A stretch of DNA of 64,000 nucleotides from an uncultured Ruminococcus sp. (GCA_947627625.1 CANQWR010000005.1:42658-106657), one strand, 5' to 3'; numbered from the stretch's first letter, positions 26,821 through 35,796 are shown. Notes: generated by a model from the sequence alone, not told the origin. Numbers and translations are program-made.

Positions 26821-28812
26821 ATGAACAGAATAGGCGTGTTTGTGTGCCACTGTGGTACAAATATTGCATCTACAGTCGATGTAAAAGCTGTAGCGGAGGC
26901 TCTCAGCCACGAGAGAGGTGTTGTAATCTCTCAGGACTATCAGTATATGTGTTCAGAATCGGGACAAAATCTTGTCAAGAACGCCATTAAAGAACACAAT
27001 TTAACAGGAGTTGTGATTTGCTCCTGCTCACCGAGAATGCACGAAAATACTTTCAGAAAAGCCTGCTCCGAAGCAGGTCTGAACCCGTATCTTGTCGAAA
27101 TTGCGAACATAAGAGAACAGTGTTCCTGGATTCACAAGGATATTACTACCGCAACCGAAAAGGCTGTAATTCTCGGAAGAACTGCAATCGCAAAGGTAAC
27201 TCTCAACACTCCTCTGACTTCTATGGAAAGTCCTGTCGTAAAAAGGGCTCTCGTGATAGGCGGAGGTATTGCGGGTATACAGTCTGCACTCGATATTGCG
27301 GAGGCGGGTTTTGAAGTCGATATAGTCGAAAAAGAACCCACTATAGGCGGAAAAATGGCTCAGATTGACAAAACTTTCCCGACACTGGACTGTGCAGCGT
27401 GTATTCTCACTCCCAAAATGGTGGAGGCTTCACAGAATGAAAATATAAATATTTACTCTTTCAGCGAAGTCAGCGATGTAAAGGGCTTTGTCGGTAATTT
27501 CACCGTCAAAATAAAACGCAAGGCTCGTTATGTGGACGAGACAAAGTGTACGGGTTGCGGACTGTGTACGGAAAAGTGTCCGATGAAAAAAGTACCGAAC
27601 GAATTTAATGCAGGTCTCGACAACAGGACTGCAATATATATTCCCTTTGCACAGGCTGTCCCGAAAATTGCAACCATTGACCCAAATTACTGCATGATGC
27701 TGAAAAATGGCAAGTGCGGGGTTTGTTCAAAAGTCTGCACGGCAGGGGCTGTCGACTACAAGCAAAAGGACGAATTTATTGAAAAAAAATACGGTGCAAT
27801 AGTAGTCGCAACTGGCTACAATCCCATAAGTCCCGAAAAATTTGACGAGTACGCTTATTCACAGTGTCCCGATGTGGTGACTTCTCTTGAACTCGAAAGG
27901 CTTATGAATGCAGCAGGTCCTAACGGCGGTACACTTCTCAGACCTTCCGACAAAAAACACCCCGAAAAAATAGTCTTTATACAGTGCGTAGGCTCACGCT
28001 GTGACGATGACAGGGGAAAGCCGTACTGTTCAAAAATTTGCTGTATGTACACCGCAAAGCACGCTATGCTTATCCGTGAGAAGTACCCCGATACGGAAGT
28101 ATATGTATTTTATATTGACGTGCGTACTCCGGGCAAAAATTTTGACGAATTTTACCGCCGTGCCGTGGAGCAGTACAACGTCCACTATATAAAGGGAATG
28201 GTCGGAAAAGTCACCCCGAAAGCGAACGGAAAAATTGAGGTTCAGGGTTCGGATATGCTCGCAGACGAACAGCTCCGCATTGACGCTGATTTAGTCGTAC
28301 TCGCTATGGCTATAGAACCCGACAAGTCCGCAAGACCTCTCGCAACTATGCTCACAACTCAAATGGACACAAATGACTTCTTTACAGAGGCTCACCCGAA
28401 ACTCCGTCCCGTTGAGAGTGCAACAGCGGGAATTTTCCTGTCGGGAGTTTGTCAAGGTCCTAAAGACATTCCCGAAACTGTCGCTCAGGCAAGTGCAGCC
28501 GCTGCAAAGGCTATAGGACTTCTCTGCAAGAACAGTATCACTTGTAACCCGTGTGTCGCCCACTCCGATGAGCTTATGTGCAACGGCTGTTCGGCTTGTG
28601 AAAAAGTCTGCCCGTACGGTGCGATCACTTACGAGAATAAGGAGTTCAGAATGCCCGACAGGACTGTTGCCGTGAGACGTGTTGCAAGCGTAAATCCTGC
28701 CGTGTGTCAGGGCTGCGGTGCTTGTACAGTCGCCTGTCCATCGGGGGCAATGGATTTGAACGGATTCTCAAACAGTCAGATTATGGCGGAGGTAGATGCA
28801 ATATGCAAGTAA
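26821..28812 (+). CDS. hdrA: Heterodisulfide reductase subunit A-like flavoprotein (bifurcating FAD)
   Basis: The 663-residue protein has the HdrA plan: N-terminal domain with VFVCHCGTNI, a central FAD domain with GGGIAGIQSALDIAE and the family-typical MAQIDKTFPTLDCAAC stretch, a [4Fe-4S] insertion (CTGCGLCTEKCP and CGVCSKVC), and a C-terminal ferredoxin with CNGCSACEKVCP and CQGCGACTVACP. In Hdr complexes this FAD splits an electron pair between a high-potential acceptor and ferredoxin. Its stop overlaps the start of the MvhD-like gene. No selenocysteine or inserted MvhD domain is present. Confidence 0.92.
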   Translation: MNRIGVFVCHCGTNIASTVDVKAVAEALSHERGVVISQDYQYMCSESGQNLVKNAIKEHNLTGVVICSCSPRMHENTFRKACSEAGLNPYLVEIANIREQCSWIHKDITTATEKAVILGRTAIAKVTLNTPLTSMESPVVKRALVIGGGIAGIQSALDIAEAGFEVDIVEKEPTIGGKMAQIDKTFPTLDCAACILTPKMVEASQNENINIYSFSEVSDVKGFVGNFTVKIKRKARYVDETKCTGCGLCTEKCPMKKVPNEFNAGLDNRTAIYIPFAQAVPKIATIDPNYCMMLKNGKCGVCSKVCTAGAVDYKQKDEFIEKKYGAIVVATGYNPISPEKFDEYAYSQCPDVVTSLELERLMNAAGPNGGTLLRPSDKKHPEKIVFIQCVGSRCDDDRGKPYCSKICCMYTAKHAMLIREKYPDTEVYVFYIDVRTPGKNFDEFYRRAVEQYNVHYIKGMVGKVTPKANGKIEVQGSDMLADEQLRIDADLVVLAMAIEPDKSARPLATMLTTQMDTNDFFTEAHPKLRPVESATAGIFLSGVCQGPKDIPETVAQASAAAAKAIGLLCKNSITCNPCVAHSDELMCNGCSACEKVCPYGAITYENKEFRMPDRTVAVRRVASVNPAVCQGCGACTVACPSGAMDLNGFSNSQIMAEVDAICK

Positions 28813-29249
28813 ACGATAGTAAAAATTTTGAACCTGTAATAGCTGCATTCTGCTGTAACTGGTGTTCTTATGCAGGTGCAGACCTGTCGGGTACAAACAG
28901 ACTCAGCTATCCGACAAACGTCAAAATAATAAGAGTTCCTTGTTCGTGCAGGGTGAACCCCATGTTTATTCTGAGAGCTTTTCAGAGGGGTGCGGACGGT
29001 GTTATAATATGTGGCTGTCACCCCGGAGACTGCCACTACACTTCCGGAAACTATTTCACAAGAAGGAGAATAACTCTCCTGTACAGTATGCTCGATTTCC
29101 TCGGAATAGAGCGTAACAGAACACGTCTGGAGTGGGTCTCGGCGGCAGAGGGTGCAAAATTTGCATCGGTCATGGAGCAGTTCACAGAGGACGTGAGGAA
29201 ACTCGGACCTAACCGCAGACTGGAGGATTTGAGATGCAGGAAAAAATGA
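28803..29249 (+). CDS. flxD: MvhD/FlxD-type [2Fe-2S] electron-transfer subunit
   Basis: The 148-residue protein matches the delta subunit of methyl-viologen-reducing hydrogenase: FCCNWCSYAGADLSGTNR, RVPCSCRVNP and the CGCHPGDCHY motif. In Mvh-Hdr and Flx-Hdr complexes it carries electrons from the input module to HdrA. I chose the ATG at 28803, inside the end of hdrA and behind GGAGG. The next gene starts 16 bases before its stop, a tight overlap. Confidence 0.88.
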   Translation: MQVNDSKNFEPVIAAFCCNWCSYAGADLSGTNRLSYPTNVKIIRVPCSCRVNPMFILRAFQRGADGVIICGCHPGDCHYTSGNYFTRRRITLLYSMLDFLGIERNRTRLEWVSAAEGAKFASVMEQFTEDVRKLGPNRRLEDLRCRKK

Positions 29250-30205
29250 AACAGCGTGCAAAGGAGCTTCTCGCAGACGGCACGGTAAACCGTGTAATGG
29301 GCTGGAAAAAGGGTGAGTTCGGCTATGACACGACACCCGCAGTCTTCAGGAGTGCGGAGGAAATAGATAAATATTTTGTCTGTGACGACTTCACAAACTC
29401 AAATCTCTCGAAACTTCTCGTGAAAGAGTCAAAAAAAGACGGCGTTATTCTGGCTTTTCTGAAACCCTGTGACACCTACAGTTTCAATCAGCTTCTGAAA
29501 GAACACAGAATAGACCGTGAAAAAGTCTACATAATAGGCATTCCCGGAGGTCCTAAACTCGATGCCGAAATTATCAAATCAAAGGGCATTACGGGTATCA
29601 CTGGTGTTAAAAATGTAAACTATACTCTCGTCATAGACACTATTTACGGAGAGGAAAAAATGCCCTTCTATGAGGCTGTGTCCGTAAAGTGCAAGTCCTG
29701 CAAGAGCAAAAAGCACGTCATTTATGACGAACTTATAGGCGATGACGGCGATATTCTCGAATCGGACAGATTTGATGAAGTCGAAAAACTGGAAAATATG
29801 ACAAGTCGGGAGCGTTTTGACTTCTGGCAGAGGGAGCTTTCAAAGTGCATAAGGTGCAACGCCTGCAAGAATGTCTGTCCCGCTTGCACCTGTGAAAAGT
29901 GCGTATTTGACAACCCCAAATCGGGAATAGAAAACAAGGCTGTTTCGGACAGCTTTGAGGAAAAACTTTTCCACATAATCAGGGCTTTTCACGTTGCGGG
30001 ACGTTGTACGGACTGCGGAGAGTGTTCAAGAGTGTGTCCCCAGAATATCCCTCTCCACCTGCTAAACAGGAAATTTATAAAAGATATAAATTCCCTCTAC
30101 GGTGAATATCAGGCGGGTGCTGACCTCGACACTAAAAATCCTCTCACGGACTACAGCACAGACGACTGTGAGCCGTCAATCGTACACGAAAGGGGTGTTG
30201 AATAA
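29234..30205 (+). CDS. Flx-type iron-sulfur subunit with FrhB-like N-terminus
   Basis: The 323-residue protein has an N-terminal half like the F420-hydrogenase beta family (LAFLKPCDTYSFNQL, IIGIPGG), a CKSCKSKK site, and a C-terminal pair of [4Fe-4S] motifs, CIRCNACKNVCPACTCEKC and CTDCGECSRVCPQNIP. It fits one of the two ferredoxin-like subunits (FlxB or FlxC) described for FlxABCD-HdrABC complexes; I cannot tell which. It overlaps its neighbours on both sides, so stoichiometric coexpression is expected. Confidence 0.8.
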   Translation: MQEKMKQRAKELLADGTVNRVMGWKKGEFGYDTTPAVFRSAEEIDKYFVCDDFTNSNLSKLLVKESKKDGVILAFLKPCDTYSFNQLLKEHRIDREKVYIIGIPGGPKLDAEIIKSKGITGITGVKNVNYTLVIDTIYGEEKMPFYEAVSVKCKSCKSKKHVIYDELIGDDGDILESDRFDEVEKLENMTSRERFDFWQRELSKCIRCNACKNVCPACTCEKCVFDNPKSGIENKAVSDSFEEKLFHIIRAFHVAGRCTDCGECSRVCPQNIPLHLLNRKFIKDINSLYGEYQAGADLDTKNPLTDYSTDDCEPSIVHERGVE

Positions 30206-31227
30206 TGCTGAAAATATCTCTCGACAGGCTTGACGATTTTTTTGCAAGAGTTGCTTCGGAACAGTCGCTCTATATGCCTGTTGACCGTGAGGACGGTCAG
30301 GCAGAGTTCAGGAAGTGGACAGAGGGGAGCAAACTCTCACAGAGACTTAACACCGTCAGAAGTGCTAAAGACTTTTTCTTTCCTCAGACCGAAAACCTTG
30401 TGGACTTCAAGATACAGGGCAAAAATATTGAAGTTCTCGACACAAGAGAGGAATGTGAAGATTTTGCCGTTTTCGGAGTGCGTGCTTGCGATGCAAGAAG
30501 TTTTTCAATTCTTGACAAAGTTTTCCTGTGCGAACCCGTTGACAGCTACTACAAAAACCGCCGTGAACACGGTGTTATAATTTCACTGTCCTGTACTCGT
30601 CCCGCCGAAACCTGCTTCTGTACCGTTTTCGGCATAGATCCTGTTGAACCCGAGGGCGATATTTCGTGTTCAACGGACGGAAAGAGTATGTTTTTCAAGG
30701 TGAACACCCCGAAAGGTGAGGAGTTTGTAAAAAAATTTGCGGACGTCTTTGAGGACGGCGATCCCGCACAACTCGAAAAAATGAAGGAGTTTTCAAGAAA
30801 TGTATTCAAGAAACTCCCCCTTGCAAATCTCTCTACGGACTCTTTCGGCGGTGACAAGATGATGAAACTTTTCAACTCCCCGAAATGGGCTGAACTCTCT
30901 GAAGCCTGCATAGGTTGCGGAACGTGTACTTTTATATGCCCGACCTGTCAGTGCTACGATATACGGGATTTCAAGACGAATGACGGCGTTAAACGTTTCA
31001 GGTGCTGGGATTCGTGTATGTATTCGGAGTTCACAAAAATGGCTCACGGCAATCCGAGAGTCTCACAGCTTGAGCGTTTCAGACAGCGTTTCATGCACAA
31101 ACTTGTGTACTTCCCGTCAAACAATGACGGCGAATTTGGCTGTGTGGGCTGCGGTAGATGTCTTACAAAATGTCCGTCGTCAATAAATATAGTAAAAGTA
31201 ATGAAAGCTCTGGAGGTGGAAGAATGA
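30205..31227 (+). CDS. Flx-type iron-sulfur subunit, AsrA-like (4Fe-4S dicluster)
   Basis: The 340-residue protein resembles anaerobic sulfite reductase subunit A and FlxB/FlxC proteins: N-terminal domain with FGVRACDARSF and SCTRPAETCFCTVFG, then two cluster motifs, CIGCGTCTFICPTCQC and CVGCGRCLTKCPSSINI, with an extra RCWDSCMYSEF segment between them. It shares one base with the previous stop and its own TGA overlaps the flxA ATG. No sulfite reductase catalytic subunit (AsrC) is present, so an electron-transfer role in the Flx module is the better reading. Confidence 0.8.
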   Translation: MLKISLDRLDDFFARVASEQSLYMPVDREDGQAEFRKWTEGSKLSQRLNTVRSAKDFFFPQTENLVDFKIQGKNIEVLDTREECEDFAVFGVRACDARSFSILDKVFLCEPVDSYYKNRREHGVIISLSCTRPAETCFCTVFGIDPVEPEGDISCSTDGKSMFFKVNTPKGEEFVKKFADVFEDGDPAQLEKMKEFSRNVFKKLPLANLSTDSFGGDKMMKLFNSPKWAELSEACIGCGTCTFICPTCQCYDIRDFKTNDGVKRFRCWDSCMYSEFTKMAHGNPRVSQLERFRQRFMHKLVYFPSNNDGEFGCVGCGRCLTKCPSSINIVKVMKALEVEE

Positions 31228-32051
31228 ACAGCGATACACTTATCCCGCTTGTGGGAGTTGTCACCGATATAAGACAGGATACTCCCGATGTAAAAACTTT
31301 CAGGGTTGTCGCCCCGAACGGCGGTAAAGTCTTTGAACATATGCCCGGACAGTGTGCAATGCTGTCCGTTCCGGGAGTGGGTGAGGGTATGTTTTCAATA
31401 ACTTCCTCCCCGACAAACACCGAATTTATGGAGTTCAGCATTAAAAAATGCGGTTGTCTCACCGACTGGCTTCACTCTATGGAGACAGGTCAGATGGTGA
31501 CTGTAAGAGGTCCTTACGGTAATCACTTCCCCGTTGAGAGTGAACTGAAAAACAAAAATCTTCTCTTTATAGCAGGCGGTATAGGTCTTGCACCGCTGAG
31601 GTCTGTTATAAATTACGTCCGTGACAAAAGGTCTGACTACGGCGATGTACAGGTCGTCTACGGCTCTCGCTCTATGGACGATCTGGTAGACTACAGGGAG
31701 ATCGTTGAGGAGTGGACAAATGCGGAGCGTTTTCAGGTCAATCTCACTATCGACAGACCACAGGACGGCTGGGAGGGTCACGTGGGATTTGTGCCCGATT
31801 ACGTCAGGGAACTCGCCCCCTCGACTGACAAGACTGTCCTTGTCTGCGGACCTCCCATAATGATAAAATTTACTCTCAAAGCTCTGAAAGAACTCGGCTT
31901 TACGGAGACACAGGTCTACACGACTATGGAGCTGAGAATGAAATGCGGTGTCGGAAAGTGCGGCAGGTGCAACATAGGTGACAAGTACGTCTGCAAGGAC
32001 GGTCCTGTTTTCAGGTTTGACCAGCTTGACCGCCTGCCGGACGAGTATTGA
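31224..32051 (+). CDS. flxA: FlxA-type FAD/NAD(P)H-binding electron-input subunit
   Basis: The 275-residue protein is of the PyrK/AsrB ferredoxin-reductase type: FAD-binding MFSITSSP, a NAD-binding stretch LLFIAGGIGLAPLRSV, VVYGSRSMDDLVD, LVCGPPIMIKF and a C-terminal [2Fe-2S] site MKCGVGKCGRCNIGDKYVC. It would oxidise NAD(P)H and feed the Flx-Hdr chain. I chose the ATG at 31224 (TGGAGGTGG upstream, ATGA overlap with the previous gene). A 75-base AT-rich gap separates it from the fumarate reductase genes. Confidence 0.88.
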   Translation: MNSDTLIPLVGVVTDIRQDTPDVKTFRVVAPNGGKVFEHMPGQCAMLSVPGVGEGMFSITSSPTNTEFMEFSIKKCGCLTDWLHSMETGQMVTVRGPYGNHFPVESELKNKNLLFIAGGIGLAPLRSVINYVRDKRSDYGDVQVVYGSRSMDDLVDYREIVEEWTNAERFQVNLTIDRPQDGWEGHVGFVPDYVRELAPSTDKTVLVCGPPIMIKFTLKALKELGFTETQVYTTMELRMKCGVGKCGRCNIGDKYVCKDGPVFRFDQLDRLPDEY

Positions 32052-32126
32052 TAAATTTATTATATATTATATTATATATTTATAATATTATATAAATTAT
32101 ATATAAAAACAGACAAGGAGATTTTT

Positions 32127-32810
32127 ATGGAAAATATGCTTGATATATATCTATTCGGCAAAAAGTACTCCGTTCCGTCAGGTCTCACCATCATGACCGC
32201 TATGGAATATGCGGGATATGAACTCGTGAGGGGCTGTGGCTGTAGAAACGGTTTCTGCGGAGCGTGTGCGACTATCTACAGGATAAAGGGCGAGTCACAG
32301 CTCCACGGCTGTCTTGCGTGCCAGACGGAAATTCAGGAGAATATGTACGTCGCAACTCTGCCGTTTTTCCCTCTTGAAAAGAGAGTTTACAACATAGAAG
32401 AAATTAAACCCGACCAGCAGATCATGATGCAGCTGTACCCCGAAATTTACTCCTGTATCGGCTGTAATGCGTGTACAAAGGCGTGTACACAGGAGCTGAA
32501 CGTCATGCAGTACATAGCCTATGCACAGAGGGGAGAGTACGACAAGTGTGCGGAGGAGTCCTTTGACTGCGTTATGTGCGGAGTATGCTCTTCAAGGTGT
32601 CCCGCCGAAATTTCCCACCCGCAAGTCGCTATGCTCGCAAGGAGACTGAACGGAAAGTACATCGCCCCCGAATGCGGTCATCTGTCGGAGCGTGTCGGCG
32701 AGATAAAAGAGGGCATTTTTGACGAAAAAATGGCTGAACTCATGGCTAAGTCAGTTGACAGTCTCCAAGAAATAAAAGATATGTACAACAGCCGTGAGAT
32801 AGAGAAATAA
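32127..32810 (+). CDS. Fumarate reductase iron-sulfur subunit-like (soluble, TfrB/FrdB type)
   Basis: The 227-residue protein begins with a plant-type [2Fe-2S] domain (Cys39, 44, 47, 62 and 65 region, motif CRNGFCGAC...CLACQ) and continues with two [4Fe-4S] motifs, Cys110-120 (CIGCNACTKAC) and Cys148-158 (CVMCGVCSSRCP). It has no membrane anchor and ends without the CCG domain that methanogen TfrB carries. RBS AAGGAG precedes the ATG. It lies 13 bases ahead of the flavoprotein gene and most likely passes electrons to it. Confidence 0.83.
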   Translation: MENMLDIYLFGKKYSVPSGLTIMTAMEYAGYELVRGCGCRNGFCGACATIYRIKGESQLHGCLACQTEIQENMYVATLPFFPLEKRVYNIEEIKPDQQIMMQLYPEIYSCIGCNACTKACTQELNVMQYIAYAQRGEYDKCAEESFDCVMCGVCSSRCPAEISHPQVAMLARRLNGKYIAPECGHLSERVGEIKEGIFDEKMAELMAKSVDSLQEIKDMYNSREIEK

Positions 32811-32823
32811 GGGGGGATTCAAA

Positions 32824-34422
32824 ATGTACAAAATAGAAAAACTCAATGAACTTGCAAAGAAAGTCGCCGAAAAAAGACCTGAAAACGCTGTCCTTGAGCC
32901 GAGGAGAATGACCGCCGAGGAAAAAGATGCTCTTCTTGCGGAATTTCACCCCGACTACAAACAGGACGAATTTACCGTGCTGTCGGCGGGCGTGAACAAG
33001 GGCGAAAAAATCCCGACACAGCTTGCAGATCTTCTTCAGGGAAAGAGCAGGGTGGACGTTTCAAAAATAGACCTGTCAAATCCCGACTACGATACGGACG
33101 TTCTCATCATAGGCGGCGGCGGTGCAGGTTCTTCGTGTGCGATTGAGGCTGACAATGTAGGTGCAAGGGCTATGATCGTCACAAAACTGAGAATAGGCGA
33201 TGCCAACACAATGATGGCTGAGGGAGGTATTCAGGCTGCCGACAAGCCCAACGACTCTCCGCTTATACACTATATAGACGCTTTCGGTGGAGGTCATTTC
33301 GCTGCTAAGCCCGAACTTGTGAAAAAACTCGTGACAGATGCTCCCGATGCTATCCAGTGGCTCAACAAGCTCGGAGTTGAGTTTGACAAAGAACCCGACG
33401 GCACTATGATTACTACCCACGGCGGTGGTACTTCAAGAAAGAGAATGCACGCCTGCAAGGACTATTCGGGTGCGGAAATAATGCGTACTCTCCGTGATGA
33501 AGTCATAAACAGAGGTATTCCCGTTGTCGATTTCACTTCCGCAATTGAAATTATTCTTGACGAAAACGGCAAGGCTTCGGGTGCAGTCCTCATGAACATG
33601 GAGACCAAAGAAATTCTCGTTGCAAGGGCGAAAACTGTCGTGATAGCTACAGGCGGTGCAGGCAGACTTCACTATCAGGGTTTCCCGACTTCAAACCACT
33701 ATGGTGCAACGGCGGACGGTCTCATTCTCGGCTACAGAGTAGGTGCAAAACTCCTATATGCCGACACTCTCCAATACCACCCCACGGGTACTGGCTATCC
33801 CGAACAGATTTTTGGTGCACTCGTGACGGAAAAAGTACGTTCTCTCGGTGCAAAACTCGTTAATATTGACGGTGAAGTATTTATGCACCCTCTTGAAACC
33901 CGTGACGTAACTGCCGCTTCTATAATCCGTGAGTGTACCGCAAGAGACAAGGGGATTGAGACAAATCTCGGAAAAGCTGTCTGGCTGGACACTCCAATGA
34001 TTGAGTACAAACACGGTGAGGGTACTATTGAAAAGCGTATCCCCGCAATGCTCAGAATGTTCGGAAAATACGGCATTGACATTCGCAAAGAACCTATTCT
34101 TGTGTACCCCACTCTCCACTACCAGAACGGCGGTCTCGAAATAAACGACAGATGTGAGACAGGTGTCGAAAATCTCTATGCTTGCGGAGAGGTCGCAGGA
34201 GGTATTCACGGCAGAAACAGGCTTATGGGAAATTCTCTGCTTGACGTTATCGTGTTCGGCAGAAATGCGGGAATTTACGCCTCCGAAAAGGCTAAAAACA
34301 CCGATATTCCCGAAAATCTCACCCTCGCACACGTTGAAAAATTCAACAGGGAACTTGCGGAAACAGGTGTTGCAAGTGACGTTCTGTCCCCCATGCTTCT
34401 CCCGAAGTACGCAAGAAAATAG
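32824..34422 (+). CDS. Fumarate reductase flavoprotein subunit-like (soluble, TfrA/FrdA type)
   Basis: The 532-residue protein has an N-terminal extension of about 90 residues, then the FAD motif GGGGAGSSCA (97-106), EGGIQAA, LQYHPTGTG (317-324), the proton-donor type Arg339 in EKVRSLG, His432 in YPTLHYQNGG and HGRNRLMGNSLLD (462-474), which bind the dicarboxylate and FAD in the succinate dehydrogenase/fumarate reductase family. No cytochrome b or membrane anchor gene is near. It is the last gene of the fumC-hdr-flx-frd run before a terminator. Direction (fumarate to succinate) is inferred from the fermentative context; a related 2-enoate substrate is possible. Confidence 0.85.
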   Translation: MYKIEKLNELAKKVAEKRPENAVLEPRRMTAEEKDALLAEFHPDYKQDEFTVLSAGVNKGEKIPTQLADLLQGKSRVDVSKIDLSNPDYDTDVLIIGGGGAGSSCAIEADNVGARAMIVTKLRIGDANTMMAEGGIQAADKPNDSPLIHYIDAFGGGHFAAKPELVKKLVTDAPDAIQWLNKLGVEFDKEPDGTMITTHGGGTSRKRMHACKDYSGAEIMRTLRDEVINRGIPVVDFTSAIEIILDENGKASGAVLMNMETKEILVARAKTVVIATGGAGRLHYQGFPTSNHYGATADGLILGYRVGAKLLYADTLQYHPTGTGYPEQIFGALVTEKVRSLGAKLVNIDGEVFMHPLETRDVTAASIIRECTARDKGIETNLGKAVWLDTPMIEYKHGEGTIEKRIPAMLRMFGKYGIDIRKEPILVYPTLHYQNGGLEINDRCETGVENLYACGEVAGGIHGRNRLMGNSLLDVIVFGRNAGIYASEKAKNTDIPENLTLAHVEKFNRELAETGVASDVLSPMLLPKYARK

Positions 34423-34472
34423 TTAAATTAAACTAACTTTAATTAAAACTGAATTAAAATTAAATTAAAATA

Positions 34473-34524
34473 TTTCACGGGACTTTCGGCGGGAATTTCT
34501 CACTGAAGTCCTGTGAAAATTTTT
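34473..34524 (+). terminator. Rho-independent terminator after the frdA-like gene
   Basis: TTTCACGGGACTT pairs with AAGTCCTGTGAAA over a 20-base loop and is followed by TTTTT. Confidence 0.8.
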
Positions 34525-34566
34525 AATAAAAAAACAAAATCAACAGAAAAGAGGTCATATTTTTTT

Positions 34567-35796
34567 ATGGATTTGCTGACTATAGGCGATTTTTCAATAG
34601 CCGTCAGGGAAATAGTCTTTCTGGTGTTCACGGTCTTTCTCGTGTCAACTGTCGGCTATCTTCTGGGAAGAATTACGATAAAGGGCATTTCACTCGGAAC
34701 TGCGGGGGTTTTCATTGTCGCACTCCTCTACGGTGCTTTCTTTTTTGACAATCTCAACAGTGAACTCGTTGTGGAGGGCATCCCCTACGCAAAGAACGCA
34801 ATGAAAATTGTGGAGAATATAGGGCTTATTCTCTTTGTAACGTCTGTCGGATTTATTGCAGGTCCGAACTTTTTCGGAAATTTCAAGAAAAATTTCAAGT
34901 CCTACGTTCTGCTTGCACTCGTGGTGATTATTTCCGGAGGTCTAACCTGTGCGGGCTGTATAGGTATAGACCAGATTATTTCCGACGATTCCAAAGAAGA
35001 GAGTGCTTCAATGCTTGTCGGACTTCTATCGGGTGCACTCACAAGTACACCTGCTTTTTCGGCTGCAAAGGCGACCGTAAACGGTGACGACCTTGAAACG
35101 ATTGTGACTGTCGGACACGGTATCGCCTATCTTTTCGGAGTAATCGGTGTCGTACTCTTTGTGCAGATAGTGCCGAAAATGGTCAAAGCAAACATGGTTG
35201 AAGAGAGAAAACTTCTCGTCATTGCAGATTCGGGAAAATCCGAAAAGAAATATTCGGGAAAAATAATCGAAATGGACGAATTTGGTTTCATGCCTTTTTC
35301 ACTCGCTTCAATAATCGGAATATTCATCGGCTCTATAAAATTCGGAAACTTCTCCCTCACAACAACAGGCGGTTGTCTGCTTGTGTCGCTTATTTTCGGT
35401 CACTTCTCGCACTTTGGTGCGGTGTCGGTAATGCCGAAAGAGAGTACCCTGAAAGTTTTCAGGGAGTTTGGTCTAATGCTGTTCCTTATAGGTGCGGGCA
35501 TACCCGGCGGAGCAAGCTTTGCGGAGTACTTCAAAGCGGTCTACTTCCTGTACGGTGTCGCAATGACGCTCATTCCCATGATAATAGGCTTTTTCTTTGC
35601 AAAATACGTCCTGAAACTGAATCTTCTGAACAATCTCGGCTCTATAACAGGCGGTATGACTTCCACTCCTGCTCTGGGAACTCTCATAAGCACCGCAGGG
35701 ACTGAGGACGTTGCATCTGCCTATGCTTCTACATACCCCGTTGCACTCATCGCTGTCGTAATAGTCTCACAAATTTTGTTGATAGTTTTCAGATAA
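34567..35796 (+). CDS. AspT/YidE-type (AAE family) anion exchanger
   Basis: The 409-residue membrane protein is built of two related halves of about five segments, each with the family-like GLLSGALTSTPAFSAA and GGMTSTPALGT motifs, separated by a polar loop (about 210-250) without the usual TrkA-C domains. AAE proteins exchange aspartate for alanine or export dicarboxylates. It follows the fumarate reductase operon after the terminator, so succinate or aspartate exchange is a reasonable guess. I chose the ATG at 34567; an upstream GTG at 34513 lies inside the terminator. Confidence 0.8.
   Translation: MDLLTIGDFSIAVREIVFLVFTVFLVSTVGYLLGRITIKGISLGTAGVFIVALLYGAFFFDNLNSELVVEGIPYAKNAMKIVENIGLILFVTSVGFIAGPNFFGNFKKNFKSYVLLALVVIISGGLTCAGCIGIDQIISDDSKEESASMLVGLLSGALTSTPAFSAAKATVNGDDLETIVTVGHGIAYLFGVIGVVLFVQIVPKMVKANMVEERKLLVIADSGKSEKKYSGKIIEMDEFGFMPFSLASIIGIFIGSIKFGNFSLTTTGGCLLVSLIFGHFSHFGAVSVMPKESTLKVFREFGLMLFLIGAGIPGGASFAEYFKAVYFLYGVAMTLIPMIIGFFFAKYVLKLNLLNNLGSITGGMTSTPALGTLISTAGTEDVASAYASTYPVALIAVVIVSQILLIVFR

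Noticed and set aside
30205..31227. Anaerobic sulfite reductase operon (asrAB)
   Set aside because: The two subunits resemble AsrA and AsrB, but no AsrC siroheme subunit is present and the neighbours are hdr and mvhD genes.
34513..34566. Upstream GTG start for the AspT/YidE-type transporter
   Set aside because: It lies within the terminator stem and has no ribosome binding site; the ATG at 34567 begins the first membrane region.
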